Positions 7,586 to 17,044 are shown, numbered from the stretch's first letter. The stretch is 49,431 nt of DNA from an uncultured Syntrophobacterales bacterium (GCA_903928915.1 CAIYSL010000075.1:1-49431); one strand, 5' to 3'. Notes: generated by a model not told the origin, from the letters alone. Numbers and translations: made by a program.

Positions 7586-8578
7586 ATGCAGCAACGCACA
7601 CTCGGCACCAACGGGCCGCGCGTATCGGCGCAGGGGCTCGGCTGTATGGGCATGTCGATCGCGTACGGCGAGCCCGACGAGCAGGAATCGATCGCCGCCA
7701 TCCGCCGCGCCCTCGCCATCGGCGTCAACCTGATCGTTACCTCCGACGCCTACGGCAACGGCGCAAACGAAGAGCTCGTCGGGAAGGCGCTCAAGGGCAG
7801 GCGCGCCGAGGCACTGATCGCGACCAAGTTCGGGAATCTGAGACTCGCCGGCATCACCCTGCCGCCGGGGCTGAGCGGCGGCCACCCGGAGTACGTACCC
7901 CAGGCCTGCGACCGCTCGCTGAAGCGCCTGGGCGTCGACGTGATCGACATCTACGGCCTGCACCGCGTCGATCCGGCGGTCCCGATCGAGGAGACCGTCG
8001 GCGCCATGCAGCGCCTCGTCGAGGCGGGCAAGGTGCGGTATCTCGCCCTGTCGGAAGCCGGTCCCGGGACCCTGCGCCGTGCGCAGCAGGTCCATCCCCT
8101 CTGTGCCCTCGAGACCGAGTATTCCCTCTGGAGCCGCGACGTGGAGGCGGAGATCCTGCCCGCCTGCCGGGAACTGGGGATCGGGTTCATGGCCTACGCG
8201 CCGCTCGGCCGCGGTTTCTTGACCGCCACGATCAAGAACCTCGACACGCTCCTGCAGAAGGACCGGCGGCGCGACCAGCCGCGCTTCAGCCCGGAGAACA
8301 TCGGCCGCAACGCCGAACTCCTGGCCCCGCTCGAAACAATCGCCGCAGCCCGGCAGTGCACCGCCGCGCAGGTTGCGCTGGCCTGGCTCCACGCCCAAGG
8401 GGAGGATATCGTACCGATCCCCGGCACCAAACGGCGCAGTTACCTCGAAGCGAACGCCGCCGCCTTCGCAATCCGGCTCACCCCGGAAGAGGTCGCGACC
8501 CTGAGCGCGGCGTTCCCTTACGGCGTGGCGGCGGGCACGCGGTATCCCGAGCCGCAGATGAAGGCGGTCGGGATTTGA
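7586..8578 (+). CDS. Aldo/keto reductase, catalytic Asp replaced by Val
   Basis: 330 residues, NADPH-dependent oxidoreductase fold. It opens with the family pattern [21 protein letters not shown] and contains [16 protein letters not shown] (56-71), IATKFG with catalytic Lys81, and YGLHRVD with His126. Catalytic Tyr56 is present, but the Asp expected five residues earlier is Val51 (codon GTT at 7736-7738, one base from GAT). The C-terminal cofactor-loop pattern [18 protein letters not shown] is intact. GGAGGGG precedes the ATG. It is transcribed alone from its own promoter, divergent from the GntR operon. The substrate is unknown; if the Val is real, catalysis may be weak or altered. Confidence 0.9.
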   Translation: MQQRTLGTNGPRVSAQGLGCMGMSIAYGEPDEQESIAAIRRALAIGVNLIVTSDAYGNGANEELVGKALKGRRAEALIATKFGNLRLAGITLPPGLSGGHPEYVPQACDRSLKRLGVDVIDIYGLHRVDPAVPIEETVGAMQRLVEAGKVRYLALSEAGPGTLRRAQQVHPLCALETEYSLWSRDVEAEILPACRELGIGFMAYAPLGRGFLTATIKNLDTLLQKDRRRDQPRFSPENIGRNAELLAPLETIAAARQCTAAQVALAWLHAQGEDIVPIPGTKRRSYLEANAAAFAIRLTPEEVATLSAAFPYGVAAGTRYPEPQMKAVGI

Positions 8579-8618
8579 CCGCTCTCCCCCCGGAGGTCAG
8601 GCAAGACAGCCGCGGGAG

Positions 8619-8668
8619 ATCATCACTCCGGAAAACACTAGCGGGGGAACGATAGCCGGAGTGGTGAT
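8619..8668. terminator. Inverted repeat between convergent genes, possible two-way terminator
   Basis: ATCATCACTCCGG (8619-8631) pairs with CCGGAGTGGTGAT (8656-8668) with a single G-T type mismatch, around a 24-base loop, midway between the convergent aldo/keto reductase and FAH-family genes. There is no U-run, so termination is inferred from position. Confidence 0.4.
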
Positions 8669-8715
8669 TCGCCGCGCTGGTCCCCGCCTGGCGGCCGACG
8701 GTAATGAGGTCGTGT

Positions 8716-9672
8716 TCAGTCCTGCTCCGCCACGATCCGGTTCGCAAGCCTGCCGAGTTTTTCGATCTCGATCGTACAGACATCGCCGACCGCCATGAAG
8801 GTGGTCGGGTTGTTGAATTTCGCCAATCCCCCGGGGGTGCCCGTGGCAACGATGTCGCCCGGCTCCAGTCGGAAGATGTCCGAGAGGAACGACACCAGCG
8901 TGGGAACGTCATACACGAGTTCCCGCGTGTTGGAGTCCTGCAGCAGACGGTCGTTCACCCAGAGCTTCATCTCCAGGTTGCCTGGGTCGGGGAGTTCGTC
9001 AGCCGACAGCAGGTAGGGACCGCAGGGGGCGAAGTTGTCGAAGGTCTTGCCCCTGAGGACCTGCTTGTCCAGTTCGGTCAGGTCGCTGGCGCTGACGTCG
9101 TTGAAGATCATGTACCCGCCTACGTACTCCAGCGCCCGTTCCCGGGGGACATGACGCCCCCGCTTCCCGATCACGAAGGCGAGTTCCGCCTCATAGCCGA
9201 GCGACTGCGTAGCCCGCGGGTAGATGATGGGATCATCGGGGCCGCAGAGGGCGTTCGTGTATTTCGAGAAGATCCGCGGCGCCGGCGGCAGCGGAACCCC
9301 CGTTTCCCTGATGAAGTCATGGTAGTTGTGGCTCAGACAGACGATGCGCATCGGGGTTTGGACCGGAGCGCCCAGTTTCACCTCGCTCCGCTCAAACAAG
9401 AAGCGCCGGCCCGAGGCTCCCAGGTCCGCGCTGCCGCTTCTTTTGGCGTGGTCGAGCGCTGCCGCGGCCCCTTCCCAGGAGCGGCTGCCCCCGGCCAGGA
9501 AGGCGACGCTGTCGGTGGGGACAACGGCCGCGGCAAGGGCCGCGAAACGCGGTTCACCCTGCTGAGCGAGCAGATTCTCGTACGCGTAATTCAGGTCGAT
9601 GATCCGCTCCGCGCCGGTCATCGCCCCCAGGCGATAGGTCCTCTCCCCGTATTGATACATGACGATTTTCAT
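8716..9672 (-). CDS. Fumarylacetoacetate hydrolase (FAH) family protein
   Basis: 318 residues. The N-terminal part (1-105) is the small variable domain; the FAH catalytic domain follows from about 108 (APVQTPMRIVCLSHNYHDF). Metal-binding acidic residues appear in the YEAELAFVIGKRGR segment (about 175-188) and in YMIFNDVSASDLTE (about 201-214). The C-terminal DIVATGTPGGLA motif is typical. Family members hydrolyse or decarboxylate beta-diketo acids, for example in aromatic-acid degradation. ATG 9672 was chosen because AGGAGG stands six bases before it; the longer frame begins inside the promoter. The promoter TTGACA-17-TATCCA lies just upstream. It is a single gene facing the aldo/keto reductase. 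Confidence 0.9.
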   Translation of the reverse strand: MKIVMYQYGERTYRLGAMTGAERIIDLNYAYENLLAQQGEPRFAALAAAVVPTDSVAFLAGGSRSWEGAAAALDHAKRSGSADLGASGRRFLFERSEVKLGAPVQTPMRIVCLSHNYHDFIRETGVPLPPAPRIFSKYTNALCGPDDPIIYPRATQSLGYEAELAFVIGKRGRHVPRERALEYVGGYMIFNDVSASDLTELDKQVLRGKTFDNFAPCGPYLLSADELPDPGNLEMKLWVNDRLLQDSNTRELVYDVPTLVSFLSDIFRLEPGDIVATGTPGGLAKFNNPTTFMAVGDVCTIEIEKLGRLANRIVAEQD

Positions 9673-9995
9673 GACGGCCTCCTGTGATATGGGTGTACCC
9701 GGCACTTGCCTTTGGCGGCACCTGGATACCATCTCCGTCCGGGACTGTCAACCGCGGCCGTAGCCCTGCCGCTTATTGCTTTACCTTTGGGATCTCCCGG
9801 TATAGAGTAGGCGCCGCGTCGGCACCCCGTCACTGCGGTGCGGAGCACCGGGCGGGACGGTGGGGAGCGCGGCGGATGGCAGATTCGTCGGCAGCGTGAG
9901 ATTCTGCGGGAATGATACCGCTCGGGATCCACTCGCGCACCCGCGGCACCGGTGCGGCAGATGCGCCGGCTGCCCAATACCACCGGGAGGTGAGC
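9673..9995. other. Divergent intergenic region between FAH-family gene and IDH homologue
   Basis: A 323-base gap. It holds the minus-strand FAH promoter (9723-9751). On the plus strand a TATAGA box at 9801-9806 has only poor upstream matches, so the IDH promoter is uncertain. No other gene is supported. Confidence 0.6.
9723..9751 (-). promoter_or_regulatory. Sigma70-type promoter of the FAH-family gene
   Basis: Minus strand TTGACA (9751-9746), 17-base spacer, TATCCA (9728-9723); predicted leader about 45 bases. Confidence 0.65.
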
Positions 9996-11216
9996 ATGGA
10001 GAAGATCAAGGTAATGAATCCCGTCGTCGAACTCGACGGCGACGAGATGGCGCGTGTGATCTGGGGGTGGATCAGGGAGTCGCTGATCCTGCCCTATCTC
10101 GACATCGAGCTGAAGTATTTCGACTACCACATCCTGAATCGCGATGCGACCGAAAACCGCGTCATCGATCAGGCCGTGGAGGCGATCAAGCGCTACCACG
10201 TCGGGGCGAAGTGCGCCGCCATCAATCCCGATCAGGCACGGGTGAAGGAGTTCGGCCTGAAGCAGGCGTGGAAATCGCCCAACGCCCACACGCGCAACCT
10301 GATCGGGGGCACGCTGTTTCGCCAGCCCGTCATCTGCAGGAACATTCCCCGGCTGGTACCCGGCTGGGTCAAGCCGATCGTGGTGGCCCGCCACGCCTTC
10401 GCCGACCTCTTCGACGCCGCCGACATGACGCTGCCCGCCGGGGGCAGGGTTTCGCTGCGGTACGTTCCCCACGGCCCCGGCGATCCCGTGGAGATCGAGG
10501 TATGCGACATCGCCGGGGCCGGTGCCGCCGCGGGAATCTACAACACCAAGGAATCGGTCCGGGGGTTTGCCCACTCCTGCCTGAACTTCGGCCTCGAGCA
10601 GGGGGTTCCTGTCTACCTGGGAACGAAGAACACAGCGATCGAGCATTACGACGGCCTGTTCAAGGAGACCTTCCAGGAGGTGTACGAGGCAGAGTTCCGG
10701 AGCCGCTTCGCGGCGAAGGGGATCGACTACGAACACCGCATCGTCGACGAGCTGGCGGCCTTCGCCATCCGTTCCGCGGGCGGGTTCGTCTGGGCCTGCA
10801 AGAACTACGACGGCGACGTCATCTCCGACCTGGTTGCTGCGGGGTTCGGCTCCCTAGGGCTGATGGCGTCGATCCTGCTGACGCCGGACGGCAGGACCGT
10901 CCTCACCGAGGCGGCGCATGGAACGATCACCCGCCATTTCCGCGACTACCAGGCCGGCCGGGAGACATCGACCAACCCGGTCGCCTCGATCTTCGCCTGG
11001 ACGCGCGCTATTTACTACCGGGGGCTGTTCGACGCCACCCCCGCGGTGCAGCGGTTCGCGCTGGCGCTGGAGCAGGCCTGCACCGATACGGTCGAGGCCG
11101 GGCACCTGACGAAGGATTTGGCGACGCTGACAGGCAGCGCGACCGGTCTCACCACCCGGCAGTTCCTCGAGCGGATCCGGGAGGCGCTGGAGCGGAACCT
11201 CGCCGCGCCGGCGTGA
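9996..11216 (+). CDS. Eukaryotic-type NADP isocitrate dehydrogenase homologue with altered active site
   Basis: 406 residues, same length and numbering as the homodimeric IDH1 class. Conserved: Ser94, Asn96, Arg100, Arg109 and Arg132 of the substrate site, the catalytic Lys (residue 211) and the metal aspartates (251, 274, 278). Changed: Thr77 to Asn, Gly97 to Ala, Thr98 to His, catalytic Tyr139 to Phe, and Arg140 to Asp (segment RHAFADLFDAAD). Such clustered changes suggest a different substrate or a decarboxylation-only or reductase role, rather than the housekeeping enzyme. ATG 9996 has GGGAGG at ideal spacing; the upstream in-frame extension of 28 residues is unlike IDH. It stands alone between catabolic enzyme genes. 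Confidence 0.85.
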   Translation: MEKIKVMNPVVELDGDEMARVIWGWIRESLILPYLDIELKYFDYHILNRDATENRVIDQAVEAIKRYHVGAKCAAINPDQARVKEFGLKQAWKSPNAHTRNLIGGTLFRQPVICRNIPRLVPGWVKPIVVARHAFADLFDAADMTLPAGGRVSLRYVPHGPGDPVEIEVCDIAGAGAAAGIYNTKESVRGFAHSCLNFGLEQGVPVYLGTKNTAIEHYDGLFKETFQEVYEAEFRSRFAAKGIDYEHRIVDELAAFAIRSAGGFVWACKNYDGDVISDLVAAGFGSLGLMASILLTPDGRTVLTEAAHGTITRHFRDYQAGRETSTNPVASIFAWTRAIYYRGLFDATPAVQRFALALEQACTDTVEAGHLTKDLATLTGSATGLTTRQFLERIREALERNLAAPA

Positions 11217-11487
11217 GGCAGCGGCAGATTTCCGCGCGTGCCTCTCGGGGTTGAGTCGTACACGACACGCTCGCCGCGGAACTCACGTGGCGCCGGGATA
11301 GAATCGCGGCGCGGTTGAGATCGGCATTCCTTCGCCCAGCAGAAACTCGACTACCGTCCCTGGGGAGAAACGCTGCCCGGGGTTCTGCACCCGGCATCAC
11401 AGCTGAATTGCAGGAGGCGGTGTTTGTCCGCTGTTCGATCACGGACGGATGTTCGCACGGCAACGGGGGACCGCATCCCGGAACCGA

Positions 11488-12267
11488 TCATTTCTTCAGC
11501 GGCGTCCCGGCGAGGAAGCGGGCCTGGAGACGCCGCATGCCCTGAAGCCAGCGGTCGTAATCGCCGGTTTTCCTCTGCATATATTCCTTGACCTCGGGGT
11601 GGGGCAGGATCAGAAACGCCTCCCGTTTCAACCCTTCGCTGACCGCATCCGCCAGCTGCTCCGGTTCCAGCATGCCGTCGAGCGCCGCCACCCCGCCCCC
11701 CTGCCGGGTCATCTCGGTCCGCACCGCCTGGGGGCAGAGGGCGAAGACTTTGATCCCCTGATCTCCGTACGTAATCGCCAGATTTTCCGCCAGGCCCACG
11801 GCGGCATGCTTGGTGACCGAGTAAGGCGCCGAACCGATCTGGCTGAGCAGGCCCGCCGCCGAGGCGGTGATCAGGAAGGCCCCGCCGCCCCGCGCGACCA
11901 TGCCGGGGATGACCGCCCGGGCCGCATAGACATGCGCCATGACGTTGATCTCCCAGATGCGCTGCCAGCTCTCGTCGGCCGTCTCCACGCCGCCCGGCAG
12001 GAAGATCCCCGCATTCGAACAGAACAGGTCGATCGGACCGAAGGTCCGGGTGGTGAAACGGACCAGGCGGATGATCTCCTCTTCCCGCCGGGCATCGCAG
12101 GCGACCGCGGCTCCTCCGATTTCATCGGCGACGGATTTGGCGCCCGCTTCGTTCAGATCGGCCACGATCACGGCCTTCGCCCCTTCTCGGGCGAACCGCC
12201 GGCAGAGGGCGCGGCCGATCCCCGAGGCGCCGCCGGTGACGACGGCCACTTTCCCCTGTACGTCCAT
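11488..12267 (-). CDS. Short-chain dehydrogenase/reductase (classical)
   Basis: 259 residues. Classical [11 protein letters not shown] cofactor motif (10-17), an acidic residue ending the second beta strand ([10 protein letters not shown]) that suggests NAD preference, NAG motif (CSNAGIF) and intact catalytic Ser-Tyr-Lys in [23 protein letters not shown]. The C-terminal extension with a [15 protein letters not shown] pattern is typical of the longer classical SDRs of fatty-acid or alcohol oxidation. ATG 12267 is preceded by GGAGGTG at seven bases; a GTG at 12282 overlaps that ribosome site and is less likely. It is convergent with the IDH homologue; no strong terminator can be seen in the 271-base gap between them. 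Confidence 0.88.
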   Translation of the reverse strand: MDVQGKVAVVTGGASGIGRALCRRFAREGAKAVIVADLNEAGAKSVADEIGGAAVACDARREEEIIRLVRFTTRTFGPIDLFCSNAGIFLPGGVETADESWQRIWEINVMAHVYAARAVIPGMVARGGGAFLITASAAGLLSQIGSAPYSVTKHAAVGLAENLAITYGDQGIKVFALCPQAVRTEMTRQGGGVAALDGMLEPEQLADAVSEGLKREAFLILPHPEVKEYMQRKTGDYDRWLQGMRRLQARFLAGTPLKK

Positions 12268-12394
12268 TGCAGTCACCTCCACGAAACCAGATGCCGACCC
12301 GCCGGGTTGCCCGACATACGGCGGCCCCTGCGGCTCATCGGGTTCATGACTTCAGCCCCTGGATAGTCCGGCGCTGCCCCGCCCGGGGCTGCCG

Positions 12395-14143
12395 CTACCC
12401 CGCGACGCGGTCGCGGCAGCGGCGGGCGAGGCCGTGGAGCCGCGGAAGGGTACCCGCCTCCTGCGTGACGGCGATCAGACGATCCAGGGCGGGCGGGATA
12501 TGGGCGAGAAACGGGCGCTTGCCCTTCCCGAGCCCGAGAAAGCCGTACGCCCCGAGCGCCTGCATCAGGCGCTGCGCCGCGGCGAGCAAGAATGATTCCC
12601 GGAACGGCCCCCAGCCGGTGGCCGGCGCGGTCAGGTCGTAATAGTACTTCAGGAGTGCGGTGCGCAGTTCCTCCCCGATCTCCACGTAGGGATCGTACAG
12701 GAGCGACCCGAGGTCGTAGAAGGGGCTCCCCGGCCGCATCCCCTGAAAGTCGATCAGGAAGGGGCTGCCTCCGCGGACCATCACGTTCTGCGACTGGAGG
12801 TCCCGGTGGACGAGGACCGCGGGTGCATCGAGCAGGCGCACGGCCAGGGCCGCCAGCTCCTGCTCCAGTGCCTCCCCGGCCGCGGCGTCCAGGCAGATGC
12901 CGCAGACCTTCCCGACGCACTGCTCCCGGAAGTAGTCCCGCTCCCAGCGGTACAGCTCCGGCGAGAAACCGGGCATCAGGCGGAGGCCCCCGGGGAGGCG
13001 CTCCGGCGGAAAGGCGTGCAGCCGGGCCGCAAGCCCCAGGGTCCGCTCGTAGAGGTCGCGGCGAATCGCCGGGGGCGCGTTGCGGAGGCTGAAGAGGTCC
13101 GCATCCCCGAGATCTTCCATCAGCAGGAACCCGCGTTCGGGGTCTTCGCCGAAGAGCGCGGGGACGGCTATCCCGATCCCCTCCAGGAAGCGGGCGATCG
13201 CGGCGTAGTAGTTGTTTTCCTCGCGGAGACGGTTGTAGCGCATCAGAATGAAGGGATCGCGGCCGGAAACGGTGCCCCGGAAATAGCCGCGGTCCGATCC
13301 GCCCCGCCCCACGGGAGCGAGGGTGAGACCTATCTCCGGTGGCAGGCCGAGGGTGGCGCGGACAACGGCCGCGGCCTCCTTCCCCGGACCGTCACCGGGG
13401 GAGGCCGACGGCAGCTCCCGATCATCCCGGTCATACCGGAGCCCTGCCCGCACACCCTCGATCCGGGCGTACGCCTCCGGGTCGCCGATATCCTGCCAGG
13501 TCCCCGCATCGATCATGACGCTGCCGACCGAACCGGAGGCCTCGCGGATCATTTCCACGAAGACCGGAACCACCGACTCGGGCTTTCCGGGTGTCAACCG
13601 CCGGAGGAAGCGCTTCGTCACCGCATAGATCCCCGTGAACTGACAGCGCCGTACTCCGGGATTCCCGAGGAGGCCCCGGATGTCGCAGACGGCGCCGACC
13701 GCATCGACGGCGACGTTCGGCACGGGTCCCCGGCTCCGCAGGGCAAGAGTGACCTCCTTTTCTCCCGCCGCATGGGCCTCCAGGAGCCTCCCGAGGGGAA
13801 GGTCGGAGAAGATGTCGCCGTTGTAGACGAGGATCATTTCGTCCTCATCCAACAGATCCTCGATGTTCTTGAGCCCTCCCCCGGTGTCGAGGAGAACGGG
13901 CTCATGGCGGAAGAGGATCGGCCATCCCCGCCAGCTCCGCTCGGGAAAGGCCCGGTCGAACGCCCTGGGGCAGTGGTGGGTGTTGACGATGAACCGCTCG
14001 ATCCCGCCTGTCAGGCAGTGGTCCATGGCATAGGTGATGAGCGGGCGGCCGCCGACCGGCAGGAGCGGTTTGGGACAGTCCTCGGTCAGCGGGCGCAGCC
14101 GCGTTCCCAGCCCTGCGCCGAGGATGAAGGCCGTCCGGATCAT
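12395..14143 (-). CDS. Fused MurU-like nucleotidyltransferase and AmgK-like sugar kinase
   Basis: 582 residues in two parts. Residues 1-245 are a sugar-1-phosphate nucleotidyltransferase with GAGLGTRLRPLT (9-20), CPKPLLPVGG (23-32) and the Asp of VYNGDIF. Residues about 260-582 are an aminoglycoside-phosphotransferase-fold kinase with HRDLQSQN (446-453) and the metal Asp465 in IDFQGM, then YDLGSLLYDPY. In Pseudomonas the separate proteins AmgK and MurU phosphorylate MurNAc at C1 and then convert it to UDP-MurNAc, bypassing de novo synthesis and fosfomycin block. Their summed length (about 560) matches this fusion. The AmpG-like permease, SpoIID-like protein and M15 peptidase upstream support a wall-recycling role. 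The substrate is inferred, since other sugars use the same folds. Confidence 0.82.
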   Translation of the reverse strand: MIRTAFILGAGLGTRLRPLTEDCPKPLLPVGGRPLITYAMDHCLTGGIERFIVNTHHCPRAFDRAFPERSWRGWPILFRHEPVLLDTGGGLKNIEDLLDEDEMILVYNGDIFSDLPLGRLLEAHAAGEKEVTLALRSRGPVPNVAVDAVGAVCDIRGLLGNPGVRRCQFTGIYAVTKRFLRRLTPGKPESVVPVFVEMIREASGSVGSVMIDAGTWQDIGDPEAYARIEGVRAGLRYDRDDRELPSASPGDGPGKEAAAVVRATLGLPPEIGLTLAPVGRGGSDRGYFRGTVSGRDPFILMRYNRLREENNYYAAIARFLEGIGIAVPALFGEDPERGFLLMEDLGDADLFSLRNAPPAIRRDLYERTLGLAARLHAFPPERLPGGLRLMPGFSPELYRWERDYFREQCVGKVCGICLDAAAGEALEQELAALAVRLLDAPAVLVHRDLQSQNVMVRGGSPFLIDFQGMRPGSPFYDLGSLLYDPYVEIGEELRTALLKYYYDLTAPATGWGPFRESFLLAAAQRLMQALGAYGFLGLGKGKRPFLAHIPPALDRLIAVTQEAGTLPRLHGLARRCRDRVAG

Positions 14144-14242
14144 AAACGGTTCATGCCACCCGCATCATTGTTCAGGTTCATAGGGATGACGCGATCTTTC
14201 TCTTTCAGAAACGTGAACTGCGCCCTTGTTGACCGATCGCGT

Positions 14243-15625
14243 TCAGCGGGCCCCCTTGCCCCAGGGCTTGATCGCCTTCTTGAGGCTTTCGTACCCCTCG
14301 ACGTAGCGGGGCCGCTTGCCGCCATACACCTTGTCGAAGGTCTCCAACTGCGCGTCCAGCCAGCGGGCGAGTTCCCGATTGCCCGGATTTGCCGCCTTGT
14401 ACGCCTCGTTGATCAGGACGAAGTGTATCCTCGGATCGTAAGGCTGCTTCTCTCCCCCGAGAGTCTCATCCCCGGCCAGCAGGCGCAGCAGCATCGCGTC
14501 GGCGGAACCCAGCGTCTGCTCGAATATCGGCTCGCCCTCCATCCGGTACATCACGCTCGTCATGTCTTTGCCGTTGGTCATGGTGAAACCCATGTCGCGC
14601 CAGACCTTCTTCATGTCGGAGCCGGCCTTGACGTGGTCCAGCACCATCTGCCCCCAGCCGCGCAGCACGTCGGGCGCGTCGGCCATGAGGTCGGTCAGGC
14701 GGTCGCCGTCCAGGTCCGTCCCATAGACGATGACCTTGCGCCGCTGATACATGTCGTGCAGGAGAATCCCGAAATTCGTGTCGGAGATATGTTCGTTGAT
14801 CTCGCCGCCCCAGTTTTCCATGCCGGCCTTGAAGTCCTTCGGGAGCAGGGCGACGATGGCATCGACGTTCGCCTTGTGCTCGGCATAGGCATCCACACTG
14901 TAGCGGCGCTTGAGCTCGAACTTGGTCCCCATGAGCAGCCAGCGCAGTATGCCGGCGTTGACGGCATCCTCCTGGGCCTGGGTCGGCTTGGTGGCGACGC
15001 GTCCGATATTGCCGGTCTCGTGGACCATCTTCAGGAACAGGCGCACGGCGTAGGCCATCCTTACCCCGGGGGTGTTCATCTCGGAGTGGATGGTGCCGGT
15101 CGCGGGATCGACCCGGAACCTCTTCCCGTCCTGCGAGTAGGGCAGGCCGGGCATGAATCGCACGTTGGTAATCGTGCCGTAGGGCCGGACGTTGCAGTAG
15201 ACCCCGGCCGCCGTGCGCAGCGGCGCGTTGCCCGACTTGCCGTAGACCACGACCTTCCTGCCGTTCTCGTTGACCATGAAGTCGCCCGCGGTGGACCACT
15301 TGATCGCGGTGTATTCGAGCTTGCCGAACCAATCGAGCGACTTCAGCCGGGTGTCGTGCCGGAACTGGGCCATCATGGGCACGCCGAGAAACGGCAGGCC
15401 CAGCACGTCGAGCGCCATCAGCGTGCCGTTGAGCGCGAACATGTCCGTCAATGCGTGCGCGACGGGCCGCACGTTTCCCTGCCGGCTGCCGCCCTCCCAG
15501 ATGATAGCATCGGATACACCCCGCGGCTGGATCTTGGATCGCTCGTAGATGCTGTCCAGCAGCGTGAACAGATCGCCGCTCTGTTCTTCCCGGGCGATCC
15601 TCAACAGGTCGAGTTGTTCAGTCAT
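14243..15625 (-). CDS. Unrecognised 460-residue protein in the wall-recycling cluster
   Basis: I do not recognise this family. It is predicted soluble: there is no signal peptide or membrane segment. Visible points are a Gly-rich stretch DAIIWEGGSRQGNVRP (about 40-55), two YGK/VYGTDLDGDRLTDL segments (the second resembling an acidic metal or calcium loop, about 305-320), several WGG or WGQ turns and an Arg/Lys-rich end. Start ATG 15625 has GAAGGAG five bases upstream; the longer frame adds 12 basic residues. It lies 99 bases before the MurU/AmgK fusion and 138 bases after the AmpG-like gene, all on one strand, so it may act on the same imported material, but this is context only. Confidence 0.75.
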   Translation of the reverse strand: MTEQLDLLRIAREEQSGDLFTLLDSIYERSKIQPRGVSDAIIWEGGSRQGNVRPVAHALTDMFALNGTLMALDVLGLPFLGVPMMAQFRHDTRLKSLDWFGKLEYTAIKWSTAGDFMVNENGRKVVVYGKSGNAPLRTAAGVYCNVRPYGTITNVRFMPGLPYSQDGKRFRVDPATGTIHSEMNTPGVRMAYAVRLFLKMVHETGNIGRVATKPTQAQEDAVNAGILRWLLMGTKFELKRRYSVDAYAEHKANVDAIVALLPKDFKAGMENWGGEINEHISDTNFGILLHDMYQRRKVIVYGTDLDGDRLTDLMADAPDVLRGWGQMVLDHVKAGSDMKKVWRDMGFTMTNGKDMTSVMYRMEGEPIFEQTLGSADAMLLRLLAGDETLGGEKQPYDPRIHFVLINEAYKAANPGNRELARWLDAQLETFDKVYGGKRPRYVEGYESLKKAIKPWGKGAR

Positions 15626-15763
15626 AACGCTCCTTCTCCGTTCAATAAAGTGACGATTCACAACCTATCGTTTTTCATCGTTAACTATGCCATGGTGAAC
15701 TTGCCGTTGGGTGGTTGAGGATACCGGGAGGCGTTTTATGTGTCAAGGAAATACGGCTGCCTC

Positions 15764-17044
15764 CTACTCGCCCTTCCCGAAGGCCGGGTCGACCTTGATC
15801 AGCGCCGTCACGATGAACCCGGGGACCGTGGAGATCAGGATCCAGAGGAAGAACAGGGGATACCCCATCTGCTCCTGCAGCCACCCGGAAACCATCGCCG
15901 GGATCATCATCCCCAGGGCCATGATCCCCGTGGCGATGGCGTAGTGGACCGTCTTGTACTCCCCGGCGGAGACCATGATCATCACGAGCGAGTAGGCCGT
16001 GAACCCGAACCCGTACCCGAACTGCTCGAGCGCCACGGCGAGGTTGATCACCAGGAGGCTCTCCGGCATCGCCCGGGAGAGCCAGATGAAGATCGCGTCG
16101 GGCAGGTGCATCGCGAACACCATGATCCAGAGCCAGCGTTTGAGCCCGTGGCGCGAGATGACCCAACCGCCCAGCAGCCCGCCGAGCATCAGCGCGACCG
16201 CCCCTACCGTCCCGTAGACGACCCCCACCTCGGCGGTGGTGAGCCCCAGCCCCCCCTTCGTGCGCGGGTCGAGGAGAAAGGGGGCGACGATCTTCACCAG
16301 CTGCGCCTCGGCGAACCGGTAAAAGAGGAAGAAGGCGATGATCGCGACGATATCCTTCCGCCGGAAAAAGATGACGAACCCCCGGAGGAATTCCGCCGCG
16401 CTGCTCCGGGAGCGGTCGCGGACCACCGCCCGGTCCGCCGCCGGGTAGGGCAGGACGAACAGGTGGTAGAGGCAGAGGGCAAGCATGATCGCCGCCAGCA
16501 GGAAGAAGGTGGCCGACCAGGCTGTCTGGACGCCGAACCCGCGCTGCTCCAGGTTCCCCGCCAGGACGACGAGAATCCCCTTGGCGGCGATCATCGCGAT
16601 CCGGTAGAAGATCGTCCGCACCCCGATGAACGCCGCCTGCTGATGCTCCTTGAGGCCGAGCATGTAGAACCCGTCGGCGGCGATATCATGGGTGGCCGAG
16701 CTGAAGGCCATGATCCAGAAGAAGGCCAGCGTATACCGGACAAACCCGGGCGCCGGGATCGTCAGGGCGACGCAGGCGAAGGACGCCCCGACGAGAAGCT
16801 GCATCGCCACGATCCAGAACCGCTTCGTCCGGAACAGGTCGACCAGGGGGCTCCAGAGCGGCTTGATCACCCAGGGGAGGTACAGCCAGGAGGTGTACAG
16901 GGCGATTTCGGTGTTGGAGACGCCGAGCCGCTTGTACAGGATCACCGATACCGTCATGGCCATGACGTAGGGGGCACCTTCGGCAAGATACAGGGACGGC
17001 ACCCAGGCCCAGGGATTCCGTGTCGACGGCTTTTCCCGTTTCAA
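15764..17044 (-). CDS. AmpG-like MFS permease, probable muropeptide importer
   Basis: 426 residues with about 12 to 14 hydrophobic segments. The start (YLAEGAPYVMAMTVSVILYKRLG) and SWLYLPWVIKPLWSPLVDLFRTKRFWIV near residues 47-75 are typical of AmpG and related AcrA-type transporters. So is ATHDIAADGFYMLGL (about 116-130), the equivalent of the AmpG loop with a conserved Asp. AmpG carries GlcNAc-anhydroMurNAc muropeptides from the periplasm into the cytoplasm. The clustering with a MurU/AmgK-like fusion, an M15 peptidase and a SpoIID-like protein supports this substrate. The ATG at 17044 follows a weak GAGGAA-like site. Related permeases for other solutes exist, so the muropeptide call is inferred. 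Confidence 0.82.
   Translation of the reverse strand: MKREKPSTRNPWAWVPSLYLAEGAPYVMAMTVSVILYKRLGVSNTEIALYTSWLYLPWVIKPLWSPLVDLFRTKRFWIVAMQLLVGASFACVALTIPAPGFVRYTLAFFWIMAFSSATHDIAADGFYMLGLKEHQQAAFIGVRTIFYRIAMIAAKGILVVLAGNLEQRGFGVQTAWSATFFLLAAIMLALCLYHLFVLPYPAADRAVVRDRSRSSAAEFLRGFVIFFRRKDIVAIIAFFLFYRFAEAQLVKIVAPFLLDPRTKGGLGLTTAEVGVVYGTVGAVALMLGGLLGGWVISRHGLKRWLWIMVFAMHLPDAIFIWLSRAMPESLLVINLAVALEQFGYGFGFTAYSLVMIMVSAGEYKTVHYAIATGIMALGMMIPAMVSGWLQEQMGYPLFFLWILISTVPGFIVTALIKVDPAFGKGE

Noticed and set aside
12806-15718. Open frame of 970 codons on the plus strand
   Set aside because: It mirrors the MurU/AmgK fusion and the 460-residue gene; composition is typical of a shadow frame.
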